DNA of 52,605 nt from Dichomitus squalens LYAD-421 SS1. Taxonomy: Eukaryota; Basidiomycota; Agaricomycetes; Polyporales; Polyporaceae. The notes below the pieces were generated by a model that did not search any database, had not been told where the DNA came from, and saw nothing but the letters and a program-made list of their open reading frames with translations. A program made the translations under genes and the position numbers. Shown piece by piece: positions 23,678 through 35,187 of the stretch. How positions within the stretch are numbered: position 1 is the first letter of the stretch; each line of letters begins with the position of its first letter. The DNA is taken from contig NW_006766948.1 in the NCBI RefSeq assembly GCF_000275845.1, forward strand, positions 1 to 52,605, given 5' to 3'.

Positions 23678-24218
23678 CTGAAATGATGGTTGTGAGGGTG
23701 CGATGTTTTGAGTGACAAAGGCGTTGTGGCACCGAGCCTTACCTGTTCTTATCTCATGGACCACTGAACGCGTTTCTTGCCGATCATGAGATCGTGTTCA
23801 TGACGAACAATGAGTCATTGCAACCTACTGCAGTAAGTGGCTTCGACTTCAAGGTGGCGATAAGTACGCCTGTGGGTGACGGACAGCAGGAGAGAAACGT
23901 GGGCGACAGATTGATACTGTATTACTTAACATAGCCTGGAGGACGTTCTTCCGAAGTTCTTCCGCGCACTACATGCGGAGCTAGCGCCCACGCACTTCGA
24001 CGATACAAGACCTCATAGGATTTTTCTCATTTTCATGAAATGACCCATACGAAAATATAAGGTGGTATATCTGTATGTGAGACTTGAGGCGCAGACTACG
24101 GAGTCGGGAAATCAGAATCGCGAGACTTTCACGTGCTCTTCAAGTTGAATGTTTGAGACACGACGCAGGAACAACCTCAGCGGACACTACCATTACATCT
24201 CAGTCAATCGACACCCAC
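23678..24218. other. Intergenic between MFS and HODM-like genes
   Basis: AT-richer strip (attt, catt runs near 24020-24070), consistent with the promoter of the MFS gene and the terminator side of its neighbour. No gene seen. Confidence 0.45.
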
Positions 24219-25919
24219 CTAATCTTTCGCAGTGACACTTAGCCTCATCTCCGATTCTGTCGGGACTGAGAGAGTAGACTGTCTCCAAGGAACCTGCATG
24301 CCCCTCTCCCTCAACAGCTCTCGGAACGATCGTACGTCGTCCTCTTCCCTGTAGAAGAATGAAATGAACAACTATATCATCGCCAAGGTGATGTGATTTA
24401 CTTACCTGATTAGACCGCGTTCTACCTGACTCTCAGTGAGCTCGCGCAAGTAGGGGAGCAGGATGTCGTGATATTTGTGTGTTCCCTTATACTGATCCCA
24501 ATCTCAGATTTCGAATCAGCAAATGAAGGCGCATTTTCTCACCGTCAGAAGCGTATCGTCTGTTTCTAAGTGCACCTTTTCCAGTAGAGTCGGCACCAGA
24601 GGGCTATCCGCTAGGTCCTCAATCCTTCGCATGATCGGGTGTCTATGCCGTGGCCAGGGTTCAGTTATCTCTTGGGACAGAGCTTGATCTCGCCAATACT
24701 CAAATGCTCACACTCCGAAGATGATTGCGTTAGTCCTCGGCAGCTTGCGGAAAGTCTGGTGATCGATCCGTAACCATAAGTCTTTAGGGTGGATGTTAGG
24801 GTCAGGGGGTGCACTGGCGATATTGTCTACCATCATATTAGCGCCAGTGAGCGTCTTCCTATGGCACGGTGAGTGGTCCAGACTCACGCCAAAACAGGTT
24901 ACGGTCGTCGGCGATCATCCAACTTGATCGCTCGAATGGCTGGTCCGGTTGAAAGCGCTTGAGCGTACGCTCGACGCTCATAAGCAGCTTCTCATTGAAG
25001 TGAGGGACGGGTCGATGCAGAACTTCGAGAGGCTTATTGATCGTCTCAGATAGAAGGTAGAATCCTACGGAAAATGTTTATCAATAGGCACTGGCTTCAC
25101 GATAGGAGATGAAGGCTACCAGGGAATGCGATGAGTCCTCCCACAAGGTATATCTTACCATCTTCGCGCTCACGGCCCATCAGAAAATCGTCTTGAACCA
25201 GACTGCATGCCTGATCAGCCTATGTGGGGTGCTCGAGCGGTTCAGTACATACCGAGAAACAACGAGCAGTGCGTCAACTCCCTTCCTGTTACCGAGAGAG
25301 ACATGGTGCTCTCCAGTCACGAGGTTGACGATGCCGTCAGGCCCCTCATGCGTAAACAGCGTGGGGTATCGCTTCGGAAGGTAGTCCACCAACTCCAGTA
25401 GGAGCTCACCGCACGCCTCGTCATTGTCGGGCAGGGAGTCGATGACCACTTTGCCTAGCACACAGTCAGATTCTGCATCGGTTGACCTGATGACAGGCAA
25501 GTTTGTCTCAAGTTACCTTGTTCGCGAATCACTCGCGCTTTCTCACCGAGGTACCATTTGTATTCCTTATCGATCTCTATCCAGTGGTTGACATGCATGG
25601 GCTGGTGTGCCATAGTCTGCGAGGTCGCTTTTTGATCAGCCCGTTTGTTCAGGAACTGCGCTGTACTCACCTGGTAATATGGGTATCGTACTGTCTTATT
25701 GGCATACACGAAGTTGCGAGCCGTCGCCGTCTCGATATCGAACTTAACCAACGGATCAGGATTAGGGAGCGACGATCCTGGCACAAACGTTTGCCCCTTC
25801 TCCTTGAAGTCCGAGTTACGGCCAGTAACCCCGGCATCCTTTCTCTCATGCGAGCTGAACCAAGAATATAGGCCTATCAAGAGGGCCGCAGCGAAGATGG
25901 TAGCGGCTAGCAAGTACAT
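24219..25919 (-). CDS. DUF3445 / HODM alpha-subunit-like haem protein with N-terminal membrane anchor (413 aa)
   Basis: Nine exons: 25919-25671, 25616-25517, 25454-25253, 25202-25120, 25064-24888, 24826-24712, 24642-24543, 24491-24406, 24348-24219, all in frame. A signal anchor (YLLAATIFAAALLIGLYSWF) is followed by the DUF3445 domain: YPYYQ, WIEIDKEYKWYLGEKARVI, PKRYPTLF, DDFLMGRE, GGLIAFPGFY, LSETINKPLEVLHRPVPHF, FERSSWMI and NLFWHN. The family is named after the bacterial haem-dependent oxidative N-demethylase alpha subunit, so amine oxidation at a membrane is plausible but not shown. ATG 25967 is an alternative, slightly longer start. Next to an MFS transporter on the same strand. Confidence 0.85.
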
Positions 25920-26182
25920 GGTGGGACGAGAACACGCGTGAGCGTTTGCCTGTGGACTCGAGCACATAAACGCGGCACGCCTTATCGTATAAGAGGCGGT
26001 CGCTCACGAGGCGTGGGTAGATGACTGTTGATCATGAGAGGCGGAGCAAGCGAAGATGGTGCATTCGATCGAGCGCCGGGCCGCTTCCGCTACGTGAGGC
26101 ATTCTACATACATAGTTCTGCGGTAGTCGTGGGAGGCTGAGTTCATGAGGAAGATAGAGCAAAGATAAGTACATCGGTGTAT

Positions 26183-27004
26183 CTACCCTTGTTCAGGTTC
26201 CCTTTCGCGGGCCTTCTTGAGTGCTTGTTTGACGCTCTTTATAGAATTCTCCCGAGCGGTGATAAGACGCTTTGCCTTGGCGATATCAAGCGATTCCTCT
26301 AGAGTGGCATAAGGCTTGGCCGTAGACCTCTTTGCAGCCGACTGGCTGGACGTCGGCTCAGAGGAAGTCTTGCGGGCTGTGACTGACGCCAATTCCGCGC
26401 GGAGGGAGGCCAATATGTCATCTAGGGACGTGAGAGTCGCGACACACGTCACCATATCGTCCTTCAGCCGGAACGTGCGGCACACCTCCCGCGCGCACGT
26501 CTCGATATGTTCGAACCTCACAGGGCCGAGCATCTCGCCCCCATACCTGCGTGATCCCCCAATTCTGTCAGCGTTACCACAATATCGACTTTGGCCGTCT
26601 ATTACGTCGTACGCATGGAGTACATACCAGCGACTAACAACGACAACAGCGTCGATGACGCTTTCGGCCTGTATGACTTTGAGCACCCTTCCCCCGGCGT
26701 GCGTCTCTCCGTCGTCGTCGGCGCCGCTGACGACCTCGAAGTCATCAGGCCCGCCTAAGCCGCTCTTGCCCGGCTTGAGCACCATGCACCGCCAGGCCGC
26801 AATCTCGTGCGTGGCGGGCCGCGCGCGATGCACGACGTGCTTGAGGTGGTTTACCGCACGGCGAGCATCCTCCGGGGTGCTCGCGGGGAAGATGGTGCCG
26901 ACGAAGAGGGAGGCGCGGTCGCGAATCTCCTGCGAGGTCGCGGTGGGCGCGGGTGGGGGCTTAGAGGACTTCACGAAGGAGTCGAGATTGCCTGTTGAGG
27001 ACAT
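26183..27004 (-). CDS. IMPACT / UPF0029 family protein (246 aa)
   Basis: Two exons, 27004-26628 and 26546-26183, with an 81-bp intron that splits the Trp codon of the family motif, giving SRWYGGEMLGPVRF. The N-terminal ~150 residues form the Impact_N (UPF0029) domain: ASLFVGTIFPAST, HEIAAWRCMVLKPG, DDDGETHAGGRVL, DAVVVVSRWYGG. The C-terminus is Lys/Ala-rich and probably coiled coil. The RWD domain of yeast Yih1 and mammalian IMPACT, which binds GCN1, is absent, so this is a stand-alone domain protein; a role in regulating translation is only an analogy. Divergent from the CSC1-type gene. Confidence 0.88.
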   Translation of the reverse strand: MSSTGNLDSFVKSSKPPPAPTATSQEIRDRASLFVGTIFPASTPEDARRAVNHLKHVVHRARPATHEIAAWRCMVLKPGKSGLGGPDDFEVVSGADDDGETHAGGRVLKVIQAESVIDAVVVVSRWYVLHAYDVIDGQSRYCGNADRIGGSRRYGGEMLGPVRFEHIETCAREVCRTFRLKDDMVTCVATLTSLDDILASLRAELASVTARKTSSEPTSSQSAAKRSTAKPYATLEESLDIAKAKRLITARENSIKSVKQALKKAREREPEQG

Positions 27005-27958
27005 GGTATGGTTTGACGAGTGCTACGAGATCGATCGGCACATGAAAGGACTCGCATGGAGTCCCATTCGGGGCCGAGTGGTAGGCCTGGGGTGGATGAT
27101 ATAAGGGAAACTATGTACCTCCGAATGAGAAGTCACTGTTTTAGGGCAGGCCGCCGGGAGGAAGTACAAAGCGGTGCTAAATCCGTCCCGAGATGGTAGT
27201 GTTCTTGTAACTTGTACTGCGTTATACACCTTTTTATTCCTCAAGGAAACCACCTACTTACGCTTGAGCGTATAAGTATGGTTAGCTACGCTGCGTGCCA
27301 ATCTGTCTCGTCATATGGTGGAACTGTTGTTGATACAAAGGATCAGTACAGTAGGTGTTTGCACGCAGGTTAGCAACTACTTAAGTACTGTGCCGGCGGC
27401 TTCGTAGAAGCGTGATGACGAGGAGCACTCGTCCAGCCGAGATGGAGCTCCCCCGGCGCGATCCGTGACGAAAACAAGCGAGAGCACAGATCCTTTGATA
27501 TCAGAGGTGGGTGGCCTTTCACACGAGACGGACAACTGTGCCGATTTGTGCGCAAACTTGCCATGGAGGTTGGATGGAGTAGCTCCGTGAATATTAGAAC
27601 CCCTGGAAACCAATTCTGCTAGCAAATGGCGAACATAGGGGTACTTTCCGGCAAAATTCAGCTGCGATAAGTGCTAGTTCTTTATAGAGATCCGGCGATT
27701 GTTCTCTCGCGGAGTCTTGAACACTGCCTCGGAAAGCAAGCGCCCGATGGTACCGGACCTTTGTTCTGCGTGCTCTCTGCAGTCATCGTTGTCTTTTGTC
27801 CACAACATTCTCCTCCCGCTCTGGGCCATCTTTCCGTCTCTGCCCTATTCTATCGGTCTCTGTCCCTGTTTTCCGTTTCTCTCTGTCTGGAGGACCCCAA
27901 CCGCCCTCGAGCGGGCTCAAACGCTTCGTCTAACAATTAACTCGATCTTTCAATCCCC
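27005..27958. promoter_or_regulatory. Divergent intergenic region between IMPACT-like and CSC1-type genes
   Basis: No gene was recognised. The ~150 bp before the CSC1 start (about 27780-27900) are strongly pyrimidine-rich on the plus strand (repeated tctc, ctctgt, ttccgtttctctctg), typical of fungal core promoters just upstream of the transcription start. Confidence 0.5.
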
Positions 27959-30900
27959 ATGTCTGCAGAAGACACACTCGGCGGTTTCGTAGATGAGACC
28001 ACAAGCCAACGGCAGCTCGCGCCGGTCGCAGTGGCCTCCCAGGTCGCGTTGATGAGTGGCATCTCGGTGAGTGCTTCACGCCGGAAAGCAAGGCTGCGTA
28101 TGGCGTTGACGTCCGGACGCATTGACAGTTGGCGACGATCGTCATATTCAACGTACTGCGCCCCAGAAACAAGGTGTGTAGTCTTACTGTTCACAACTTC
28201 GGTTGCCTCTGCCCGCCCCTTTGATTGCCTCTGCACTCCTCTGGTTATTTGTGGCTACATCCATTCTGCGGGCTCCAAGAATCGATGGAAAGCAGGTTCT
28301 TCGAGCCCTGAGGACATTTTTTACGGGCGCTGCGCGGTATAAATCTCCTTGATGCTATGTCCGTATCAGTGTTGCAGTGCAGTGCGGTGGACATTTTTGC
28401 GCCTACGACCGCAAACAGTTCACCGGCGCTCCCACATGCCTCGCCGCGGCGTGGTTTACAGGATCTCATGAGGACAAAGGCTGGTACGCTTGTTCTTGAA
28501 GCAGTATTGTAGGCCTCTCAGTGCAACCCATGGCCGCTTCGCCAGCGCCGGATGTCTCTTGACACAGTTCACTGGGGCTTGTTAAAGGCACACGCGCACT
28601 CCGTGCGTAGATGACCTTGGGTTAGATGACCACATTTCTGGGGGCATTTGTTCCCTCAGCAGAGTGCTCCTTCGTTGGGCGGTCATGATCGTGCGGGGGA
28701 TATTGTACAGGAGCAAGGCCTCTGAGCTCAGACAAACCTGCTCCGGCTATTGTGGCCCGCAGTTCATGCTCTCCGTGTGTGTGTGTCGCGGCGCTATTCC
28801 TGAACCTGCCGTCCGGTCTGCAATGCCTTCTCACAGGCACAATCGGCAGCCTCCACTCTGGCCCTCCCACACGTTTTGATAAGCACGCCATTGTGGGGCA
28901 GGTACCCAACGGCGCACGTTCCAGCATGTCTTCTGTGGGTGCTATCCATGCGGATGCTCCGCAGTGGCGCGTCTACCAGGTGTAGGCGCAGCAAACAGAC
29001 TTGATGTCCGGGGGCGTCTCTTTCATAACGCAATATATGTCCATCGTGCAGGGAGTCTACGGCACGTTCTCTGTTTGTGAATCGTAACGGTTGCGCCAGT
29101 AACACGAGCTGTCCTGATGTGCCCACGACTTGCACGCCATCCCGCCCGATACGCGACCTGTGGGGAGCATCCGCGGGAGCTCTACGAGAGGTACCTCCTG
29201 GAACAATTTGTGTCTCCGTTTCGTCATCTTCGGTCACTCTTAACTTCCATGTTGATATGACGGTCACCATGCCCATCGTGAGAGATAGGACCCGAATGGC
29301 GCTTAGCGCGTTGGGGCCGGGATGTCTTCCCTGAACGCGCGAAGCCCTGGATCATGTTTTAAGTTCGCGATAGGCGACTACACCGTCAGACATGGCTGCA
29401 ACTCGGAAGGAATGGCGGGTTGCATAGGCCGCACTGCGACGGGTGTCATTAACATGTTTACCCTTGCATGGTTATCAGGAAACTTGCACATGACTCTCAT
29501 GCGGTCAGATGTACCCAGTGCTTTTGTCATTCCATCCTGCGCCATGATTCTGCATGCATGCAGTTCTCACCAAACCTTCTCATGCTTAGATCGTTTACGA
29601 GCCGAAGGTCAAGTACCACGTCGGCAACAAGGTTCCCCCACGCGCATCAGACAGCTTCCTGGGATGGGTGTCGCCACTGCTGCATACAAAGGAGCCGGAA
29701 CTAGTGGACAAAATTGGTCTCGACGCGGCGATCTACCTCCGCTTCGTCCGGATGTGCCGCTGGCTGTTCACCGCGATCGCCGTTCTCACCTGCGCCGTTC
29801 TCATCCCCGTGAACGTGGTCTACAACCTCCGCACAGTGCCGAGCAAGAGTCGCGATGCGCTGTCGATGCTCACCATCGGCGAGCTCAAGCACGAGTGGGT
29901 GATCCCGCACGTAGTGGTCACGTACCTCATCACGTTCCTCGTCATCGGGTTCGTTTACGTGCACTGGCGCGAGGTCGTGCGGCTTCGGCGGGAGTGGTTC
30001 CGATCGCCCGAGTACCTGCAGTCGTTCTATGCGCGCACGCTCATGGTCACGGACGTGCCGAAGAAGCTGCAGTCGGACGAGGGCCTTCGGGCGATCTTCG
30101 AGTCTGTGCAGGTCCCGTACCCGACTACGTCGGTTCATATTGGCCGGAAGGTCGGTCGTCTGCCGGAGCTGGTCGAGTATCACAACGACGCGGTGCGGGA
30201 GCTGGAGCAGGTGCTGGTGAAGTACTTGAAGGGCGGCAAGATTGGCAAGAAGCGGCCCACGATCACCGTCGGTTCGACCGTGGGCTGCGGCGGGGAGAAG
30301 AAGGATGCCATCGACCATTACACGTGTGTGATGTCGTGTTCTCGGTTTGACTGAGACTGATGTGATGTCGTATAGGAACAAGCTGCAGCGGGCAGACCGC
30401 GCAGTGGAAGAGTTCCGGAAGCAGATCGACCTGCGCAAGCCGGAGAACTACGGCTTCGCGTCCATGGCTGCTGTCGCATACGCACACATTGTCGCGAATA
30501 TGCTCCGCGGCAAGCATCCGAAGGGCGTGACGATTACCCTCGCCCCCAACCCAAAGGATATAGTGCGTATCCGATGCAGCGTCGTGACTACCCTGTAGCT
30601 AAGTCGGTACGCAGGTTTGGAAAAACCTGGGCAGGAGTAAGGCCGAGATCCGTCGCGCACAGACGATCGGCTGGCTGTGGCTAATCGCCATCTGCACGTT
30701 CAACACGATCCCACTGCTGATCATCTCAGTCCTCGCCAACTTGTCGTCACTCACCGCGTTCGTACCCTTCCTCGAGTCGTGGTCCGAGGAGTCGCCGCAC
30801 TCGTTCACATTCGTGTCCGGTGTGCTCCCGCCCGCCGTGTCTGCGCTCTTTGGATGGGCACTGCCGATCATCATGCGCAAGCTCACCAAGTTCATGGGCG

Positions 30901-33121
30901 CGTACACGCATTCGCGGATGGACCGTGCCGTCGTGGCGCGCTATTTCGCGTTCTTGATCATCTCGCAGCTCGTCATCTTCACGCTAATCGGCGTACTCTT
31001 CAGTGGGTGTCATTTGGTGCTGTCACATTCAAAGCTGTGGGCTGACATTAATCACCTAGATGCGGCTACGATCGTCATTCAGTCGATCGGCAAACATCTC
31101 AGCTTTGTGGAGATCATGAACAGGCTGAAAGGTGCGCCTTGCGTTCTGACGAATGAGACACACCCGGATCTCGAATACTGTACCTTTAGACATTCCCGAG
31201 AACATCAACAGCACATACATCAACCAATCATCGTATTGGCTCACTTACTTCCCGTATGTCTGGCCCTCGGATACGCTATCGCGTTCTAGCTGACATGAGA
31301 TCTTTTTCAGGCTGCGTGGTTTCTTGGTCTTGTTCGATCTCGCTCAGCTGCTCAATCTCGCCGTGGTCTTCTTCAAAACTCAGTGAGCTGTCCTTGAAGC
31401 ATCGCCCGATGCAGCATTGGTCTCATCATTCGAGCAGCTTCTTGGGCCGGACACCTCGTGAGATTCGTGAATGGACTCAGCCCCCAGATTTCCAATTTGC
31501 AATATACTAGTGGGTTCTCTCTCTAACCCTATATCTATCGCTGATAACACACTGATGGCGGGTTTGTTACAGCTCCAACTTGGTATGAGACCGATATCAG
31601 CCTTATATAATTCAGCACTGATCCATTCTATAGCTTTTCATGGGTACCGTCGGATTGTTCTTCGCACCGCTTGCACCGCTCGTGGCTGTTGCTGCTGCGA
31701 TCGTTTTCTGGATCAGCTCCTGGGTGTACAAGTACCAGCTGATGTTCGTCTTCGTCTCGAAGACGGAGAGTGGAGGGGTAAGTCCATGCAGCTGGTCTGT
31801 GTCTGTTGTTTCCGCATTGACGGGGTCTGCATAGCGTATGTGGAACGTCGTCATCAACCGTCTGCTCTTCTCAGTCATCCTCATGCAGTGCATCGTGATT
31901 CTCAGTGCGTCTCTCGCATTTTGTCAACATGATAGACCGTAGGCTGACTATGCTTTGCAGCCATCGGTCTGAAGTCCTCGTTCAAGTCGTTCTACTGGAT
32001 CGCGACTATCCCTCCGATCCTGTTCATCCTCGCGTTCAAGTACTACATTCACCGTGTCTTTCAGCCACATTTCCGTTACTACATGCCTTCCGAGTCGGAA
32101 TTGCGCGAGGCGCAGGTACACTCGCGGCGCAACGACGCGACCAACAACCGGCTCGAGAAGCGGTTCGGCCACCCAGCGCTCCACTCAGAGCTGTTCACGC
32201 CGATGGTGCACGCAAATATGACACACTTGCTCCCGCAGGTGTACTCGGGCAAGGTTAGCAACGTACAAACGAAGGTGGAGGACATGGGTGGTCAGAAGAT
32301 GGATGCGACGATGGTCGCTGGCGGTATCAAGATCGCCGGTATCGAAGAGGTGAGAGGGCTTCCATCGACTACGGCTTTCCTCTGCGAGGAGCTGACGCAT
32401 GCGTTCAGCGCGATTTGGAGTACGATCCCGCCTTGTACCAGCGCGACCGAGGAGACGACTGGGACACGCGGTCAATTTCGTCGTCGAACTTGCTCTCAGA
32501 GTCGAAAGGAATGTATCCTGATGCCGGGCGCGCCTCGCCTGCTCCGTCGAAGATGGCGAATTTCGACCGCTATCTAGCGTATGGTGCCCAACCGGAGATC
32601 GAGATGAACCGGCTGGACATTCCGGATAATCAGCCATTGCTGAACCAGGTATGTCGACGCTTCGACTTCGCGAATTCTGATCAGATCATCTAACCATGTA
32701 CGCCCAGCCTGCAAGCCCCGGATACTTCGATGCAAGTCTGGGCGCGAGCAGGAGTAACGTCAATCTCGACTACGTCATTACACCCCCCGATGGCAGCCAG
32801 ACTCCCCTCCTCCCCGCCGCGTACCCTAGCGAGGAATACAGAGAGGCCCCTCTCCATCGCCCTTACCCGTCTCAGGGATACTCTAGCCAGTATTCCCCGC
32901 CACAACAGTACACGCCCACCCAGCAATACCCGCCTCAGCAGTACCAGCGACCACAACGATATCCATCTCCTGCACCTTCTCAAATCTTCTACCCCAGCCA
33001 AACTGGCGTGACTCCCCAACGAGCATCCCCTGAATCTGTCATGAGCCATCCACCAGTGCCGCCACCAGGACTCGATGACGGCGAAATGAACATGGCCGGA
33101 CGGGGTGCACATAGATCATAA
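27959..33121 (+). CDS. CSC1/OSCA/TMEM63-type (RSN1 family) cation channel (15 exons, 1,002 aa)
   Basis: Exons: 27959-28066, 28129-28173, 29590-30323, 30376-30562, 30615-31002, 31060-31131, 31190-31253, 31311-31382, 31438-31509, 31573-31582, 31634-31777, 31835-31904, 31961-32349, 32409-32648, 32708-33121. Order: RSN1 N-terminal helices (LATIVIFNVLRPRNK, WVSPLLHTKEPELV, CRWLFTAIAVLTCAVLIPVN), the cytosolic RNA-recognition-like domain (YARTLMVTDVPKKL), then the 7-helix channel core (LPPAVSALFGWALPIIMRKL, TPREIREWTQPPDF, LFFAPLAPLVA, QPHFRYYMPSE). The tail is rich in Pro, Tyr and Gln. CSC1 proteins are osmosensitive, calcium-permeable plasma-membrane channels. Exon 10 is only 10 bp. Intron 2 is 1,416 bp, against 50-60 bp elsewhere in the gene. 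Confidence 0.95.
28174..29589. other. Exceptionally long intron 2 of the CSC1-type gene, probably carrying an insertion
   Basis: Exon 2 ends at aag|gtgtgt and exon 3 begins at ttag|atcgtt; the joined protein LRPRNKIVYEPKVKYH is continuous. The 1.4 kb between has several open frames (for example 28752-28985 plus, 28794-29276 minus) that I do not recognise. I found no terminal inverted repeats or target duplication by eye. It may hold a decayed element or a nested gene. Confidence 0.6.
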
Positions 33122-33582
33122 AGGACTGCCACCGCAGAGGACGGGAGCAGAACCAACGACGTTGTAGGCTTTAGGCGGGACGTGTCGAATGTGCATCTAT
33201 CATATATGACGGGCTAGTTGTTTATCTTTTGCTTTATATGTCACTATCACCCACGTACATTGTTGCAGTATAGTTTTTGACCCGGACCTACATTTCACTT
33301 TCACTTGCTCTCTTCCGGCGTCGTGTTCAATCACCGCGGTTTGACATGTTACTTGGACTTTTGATCAGACCAGGTGCAGAGCTGCCACACATGTTGGGGT
33401 GGAGGCATGGGTACATAGGCCATGGACTTGCGATTCGGACATTCGCTCTACGTCTTAGGAGGTCTAGCTATCGCGTTCCAACGCACCAACATCATGAGTC
33501 GTTGATGGCAAACGACAGAGAGCGGACAAAAGCTGGCGGAGATCCGCGCTACAGGCTTTCTCAGATAATGTACAATTGTTCT
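33122..33582. other. 3' flanks of two convergent genes
   Basis: The region between the stop codons of the CSC1-type gene and the seven-helix gene. No other signal was seen. Confidence 0.4.
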
Positions 33583-35187
33583 CTAACAGTCCGCATCAGG
33601 ACCCCGTTCAACGCGCAGAGCAGGGGATGGACAGCGCAACGACGATTTGATAGATTGAGCGAAGTGGGGCGTCTGGACCGCGACCAATTCCCGAATGGAG
33701 GGCGCGAAGGTGATACCGCTTTCCCACTGAGGGCTTTTCAAGGCGACGACGACGATGATGGTGGTAGGATATATGGCCTGTGCATCATAATTAGCTGTCA
33801 ATGTCATCTTAAGCGAGGAGAACAAGCGACACACGATCATGGTGGGCAGCCCGCCTGCCGTCAGAGTCTCCAGAGCGACCAGAAAGAGGAACCATGGCTT
33901 GTTGTAAGTATGGATCGTCTTGTTCGGCTCGTTAATGCGATGGCATATGACCTGGTACGTCACGGTGACGATCTGTAGGAGCACACACTAATAAGCGTTG
34001 ATACCAAGATCAGACGTTGAACATACCCAAATGAGACAGTATGCTACCCCTGACTCAATGAGTAAGAACAGAACCCTCTCAGCCTGGGACCTGCTGGAGG
34101 CAGCGCGCAAGTAGTCACGAACAAATCGTCTGTGGTGCCTAGATTATTGCATGAGACGACTTGCACCATGCATAAGACAACAGTGGGAAGATAGTCTGAC
34201 CAGGCTTTATAAGTGATTAGAGCTGTCGCCAACAAGTTGACGAGGACGCTGAAGATGTCTCCCATCAAGCCCCACATCGACCCAATAAAAAGAGAGCCGG
34301 TGCCTAGCTCTCGCAAGTCCGACAGCTTTGTGATGGAAGTTCCTCCCATAATAATCACCACATGAGGCAAGGTCCGACGCGTACATCTGTACGTCGCGCC
34401 GACAACACGAAGCACTGAGCAAATGGAGGACGCGAGTACATGGCAAGAGGACTCCGTCAGAACGATTTGGAACATAGAGAACATGACTGACCAATTGATG
34501 GGAGAAGTACCGTCAATCCGAGCGCGGTGATGAACCTGTTACCTCCCCAGACGGCATATACTCGCCACCATACGATCGCATCGCTAAGCGCGATCTACGA
34601 GAATAGGGCAATTAGCGCGAGCAATCAAGCTTTACTGAGAATCTGAAAAGATTACGTTGATCGTCAAAGCGGAGCTCCAGGTACAGTACTGTAGTTGCAG
34701 CCTGTCGGGACCCGATGATTGAAACACCAAGGGAGTGCACGCTTGACCCTTAGGGTCCGAGAGGCAAGCAAGGCCAGACGCAGATATTACCATCTCCAAC
34801 TCAGCCAGCATATTGAGAATGCTAGCAGCCCAATGAATGGTAGTACTCGCTAACATCCCAATTACTATGCAGAGTAAGATAGTTGTCGGAGGCTTTCTCA
34901 GGCCATTCCGCCTAAGATAGGACAACATGTCAGCGGGAAAATCGACACATAAGAGCTTTCCGGGCTACAAACGTCAAGACTATCACCGAGAGGAAGACGC
35001 AAGCGAAATAGACTCCTAGAAGACGAAATGTGAGGTTCAGATGCCGAACTGATGGCGGTACGGTGCACGTACCATATAAGCCTGTGGTGAGAAGCACATT
35101 TGATATGTGTCCCATAAGCTCCAATGCGACGTCACTAGTTTGACTTCGAGTAGTCTGGGAAACATTCTGCATTGACTGCATCTCCAT
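33583..35187 (-). CDS. Basidiomycete seven-helix membrane protein of unknown function (about 8 exons)
   Basis: Early exons are 35187-35073, 35015-34949, 34911-34656 and a fourth starting at 34594; later ones are approximate. The start MEMQSMQN was chosen as the first ATG; about 25 residues precede the first helix (LMGHISNVLLTTGLYG). Hallmarks of a large agaricomycete family are present: SDAIVWWRVYAVWGGNRF after the third helix, ATALITYKAW before a basic loop (HHRRFVRDYL), LLIESGVAYCLIW, and a final NYDAQAIYPTTIIVVVAL. These proteins have a receptor-like seven-helix layout, but no ligand or partner is known. A Cys-containing outer loop (ACLSDPKGQAC) could be disulfide-bonded. The C-terminus is basic and Ser-rich. 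Confidence 0.75.

Noticed and set aside
28794..29276. 160-codon minus-strand open frame in the channel intron
   Set aside because: No recognisable domain, and an overlapping frame on the other strand is equally open; kept only as part of the long-intron observation.
33277..33978. 233-codon plus-strand open frame
   Set aside because: It lies antisense to the last exons of the seven-helix gene, which has clear motifs and splice sites; composition is shadow-like.
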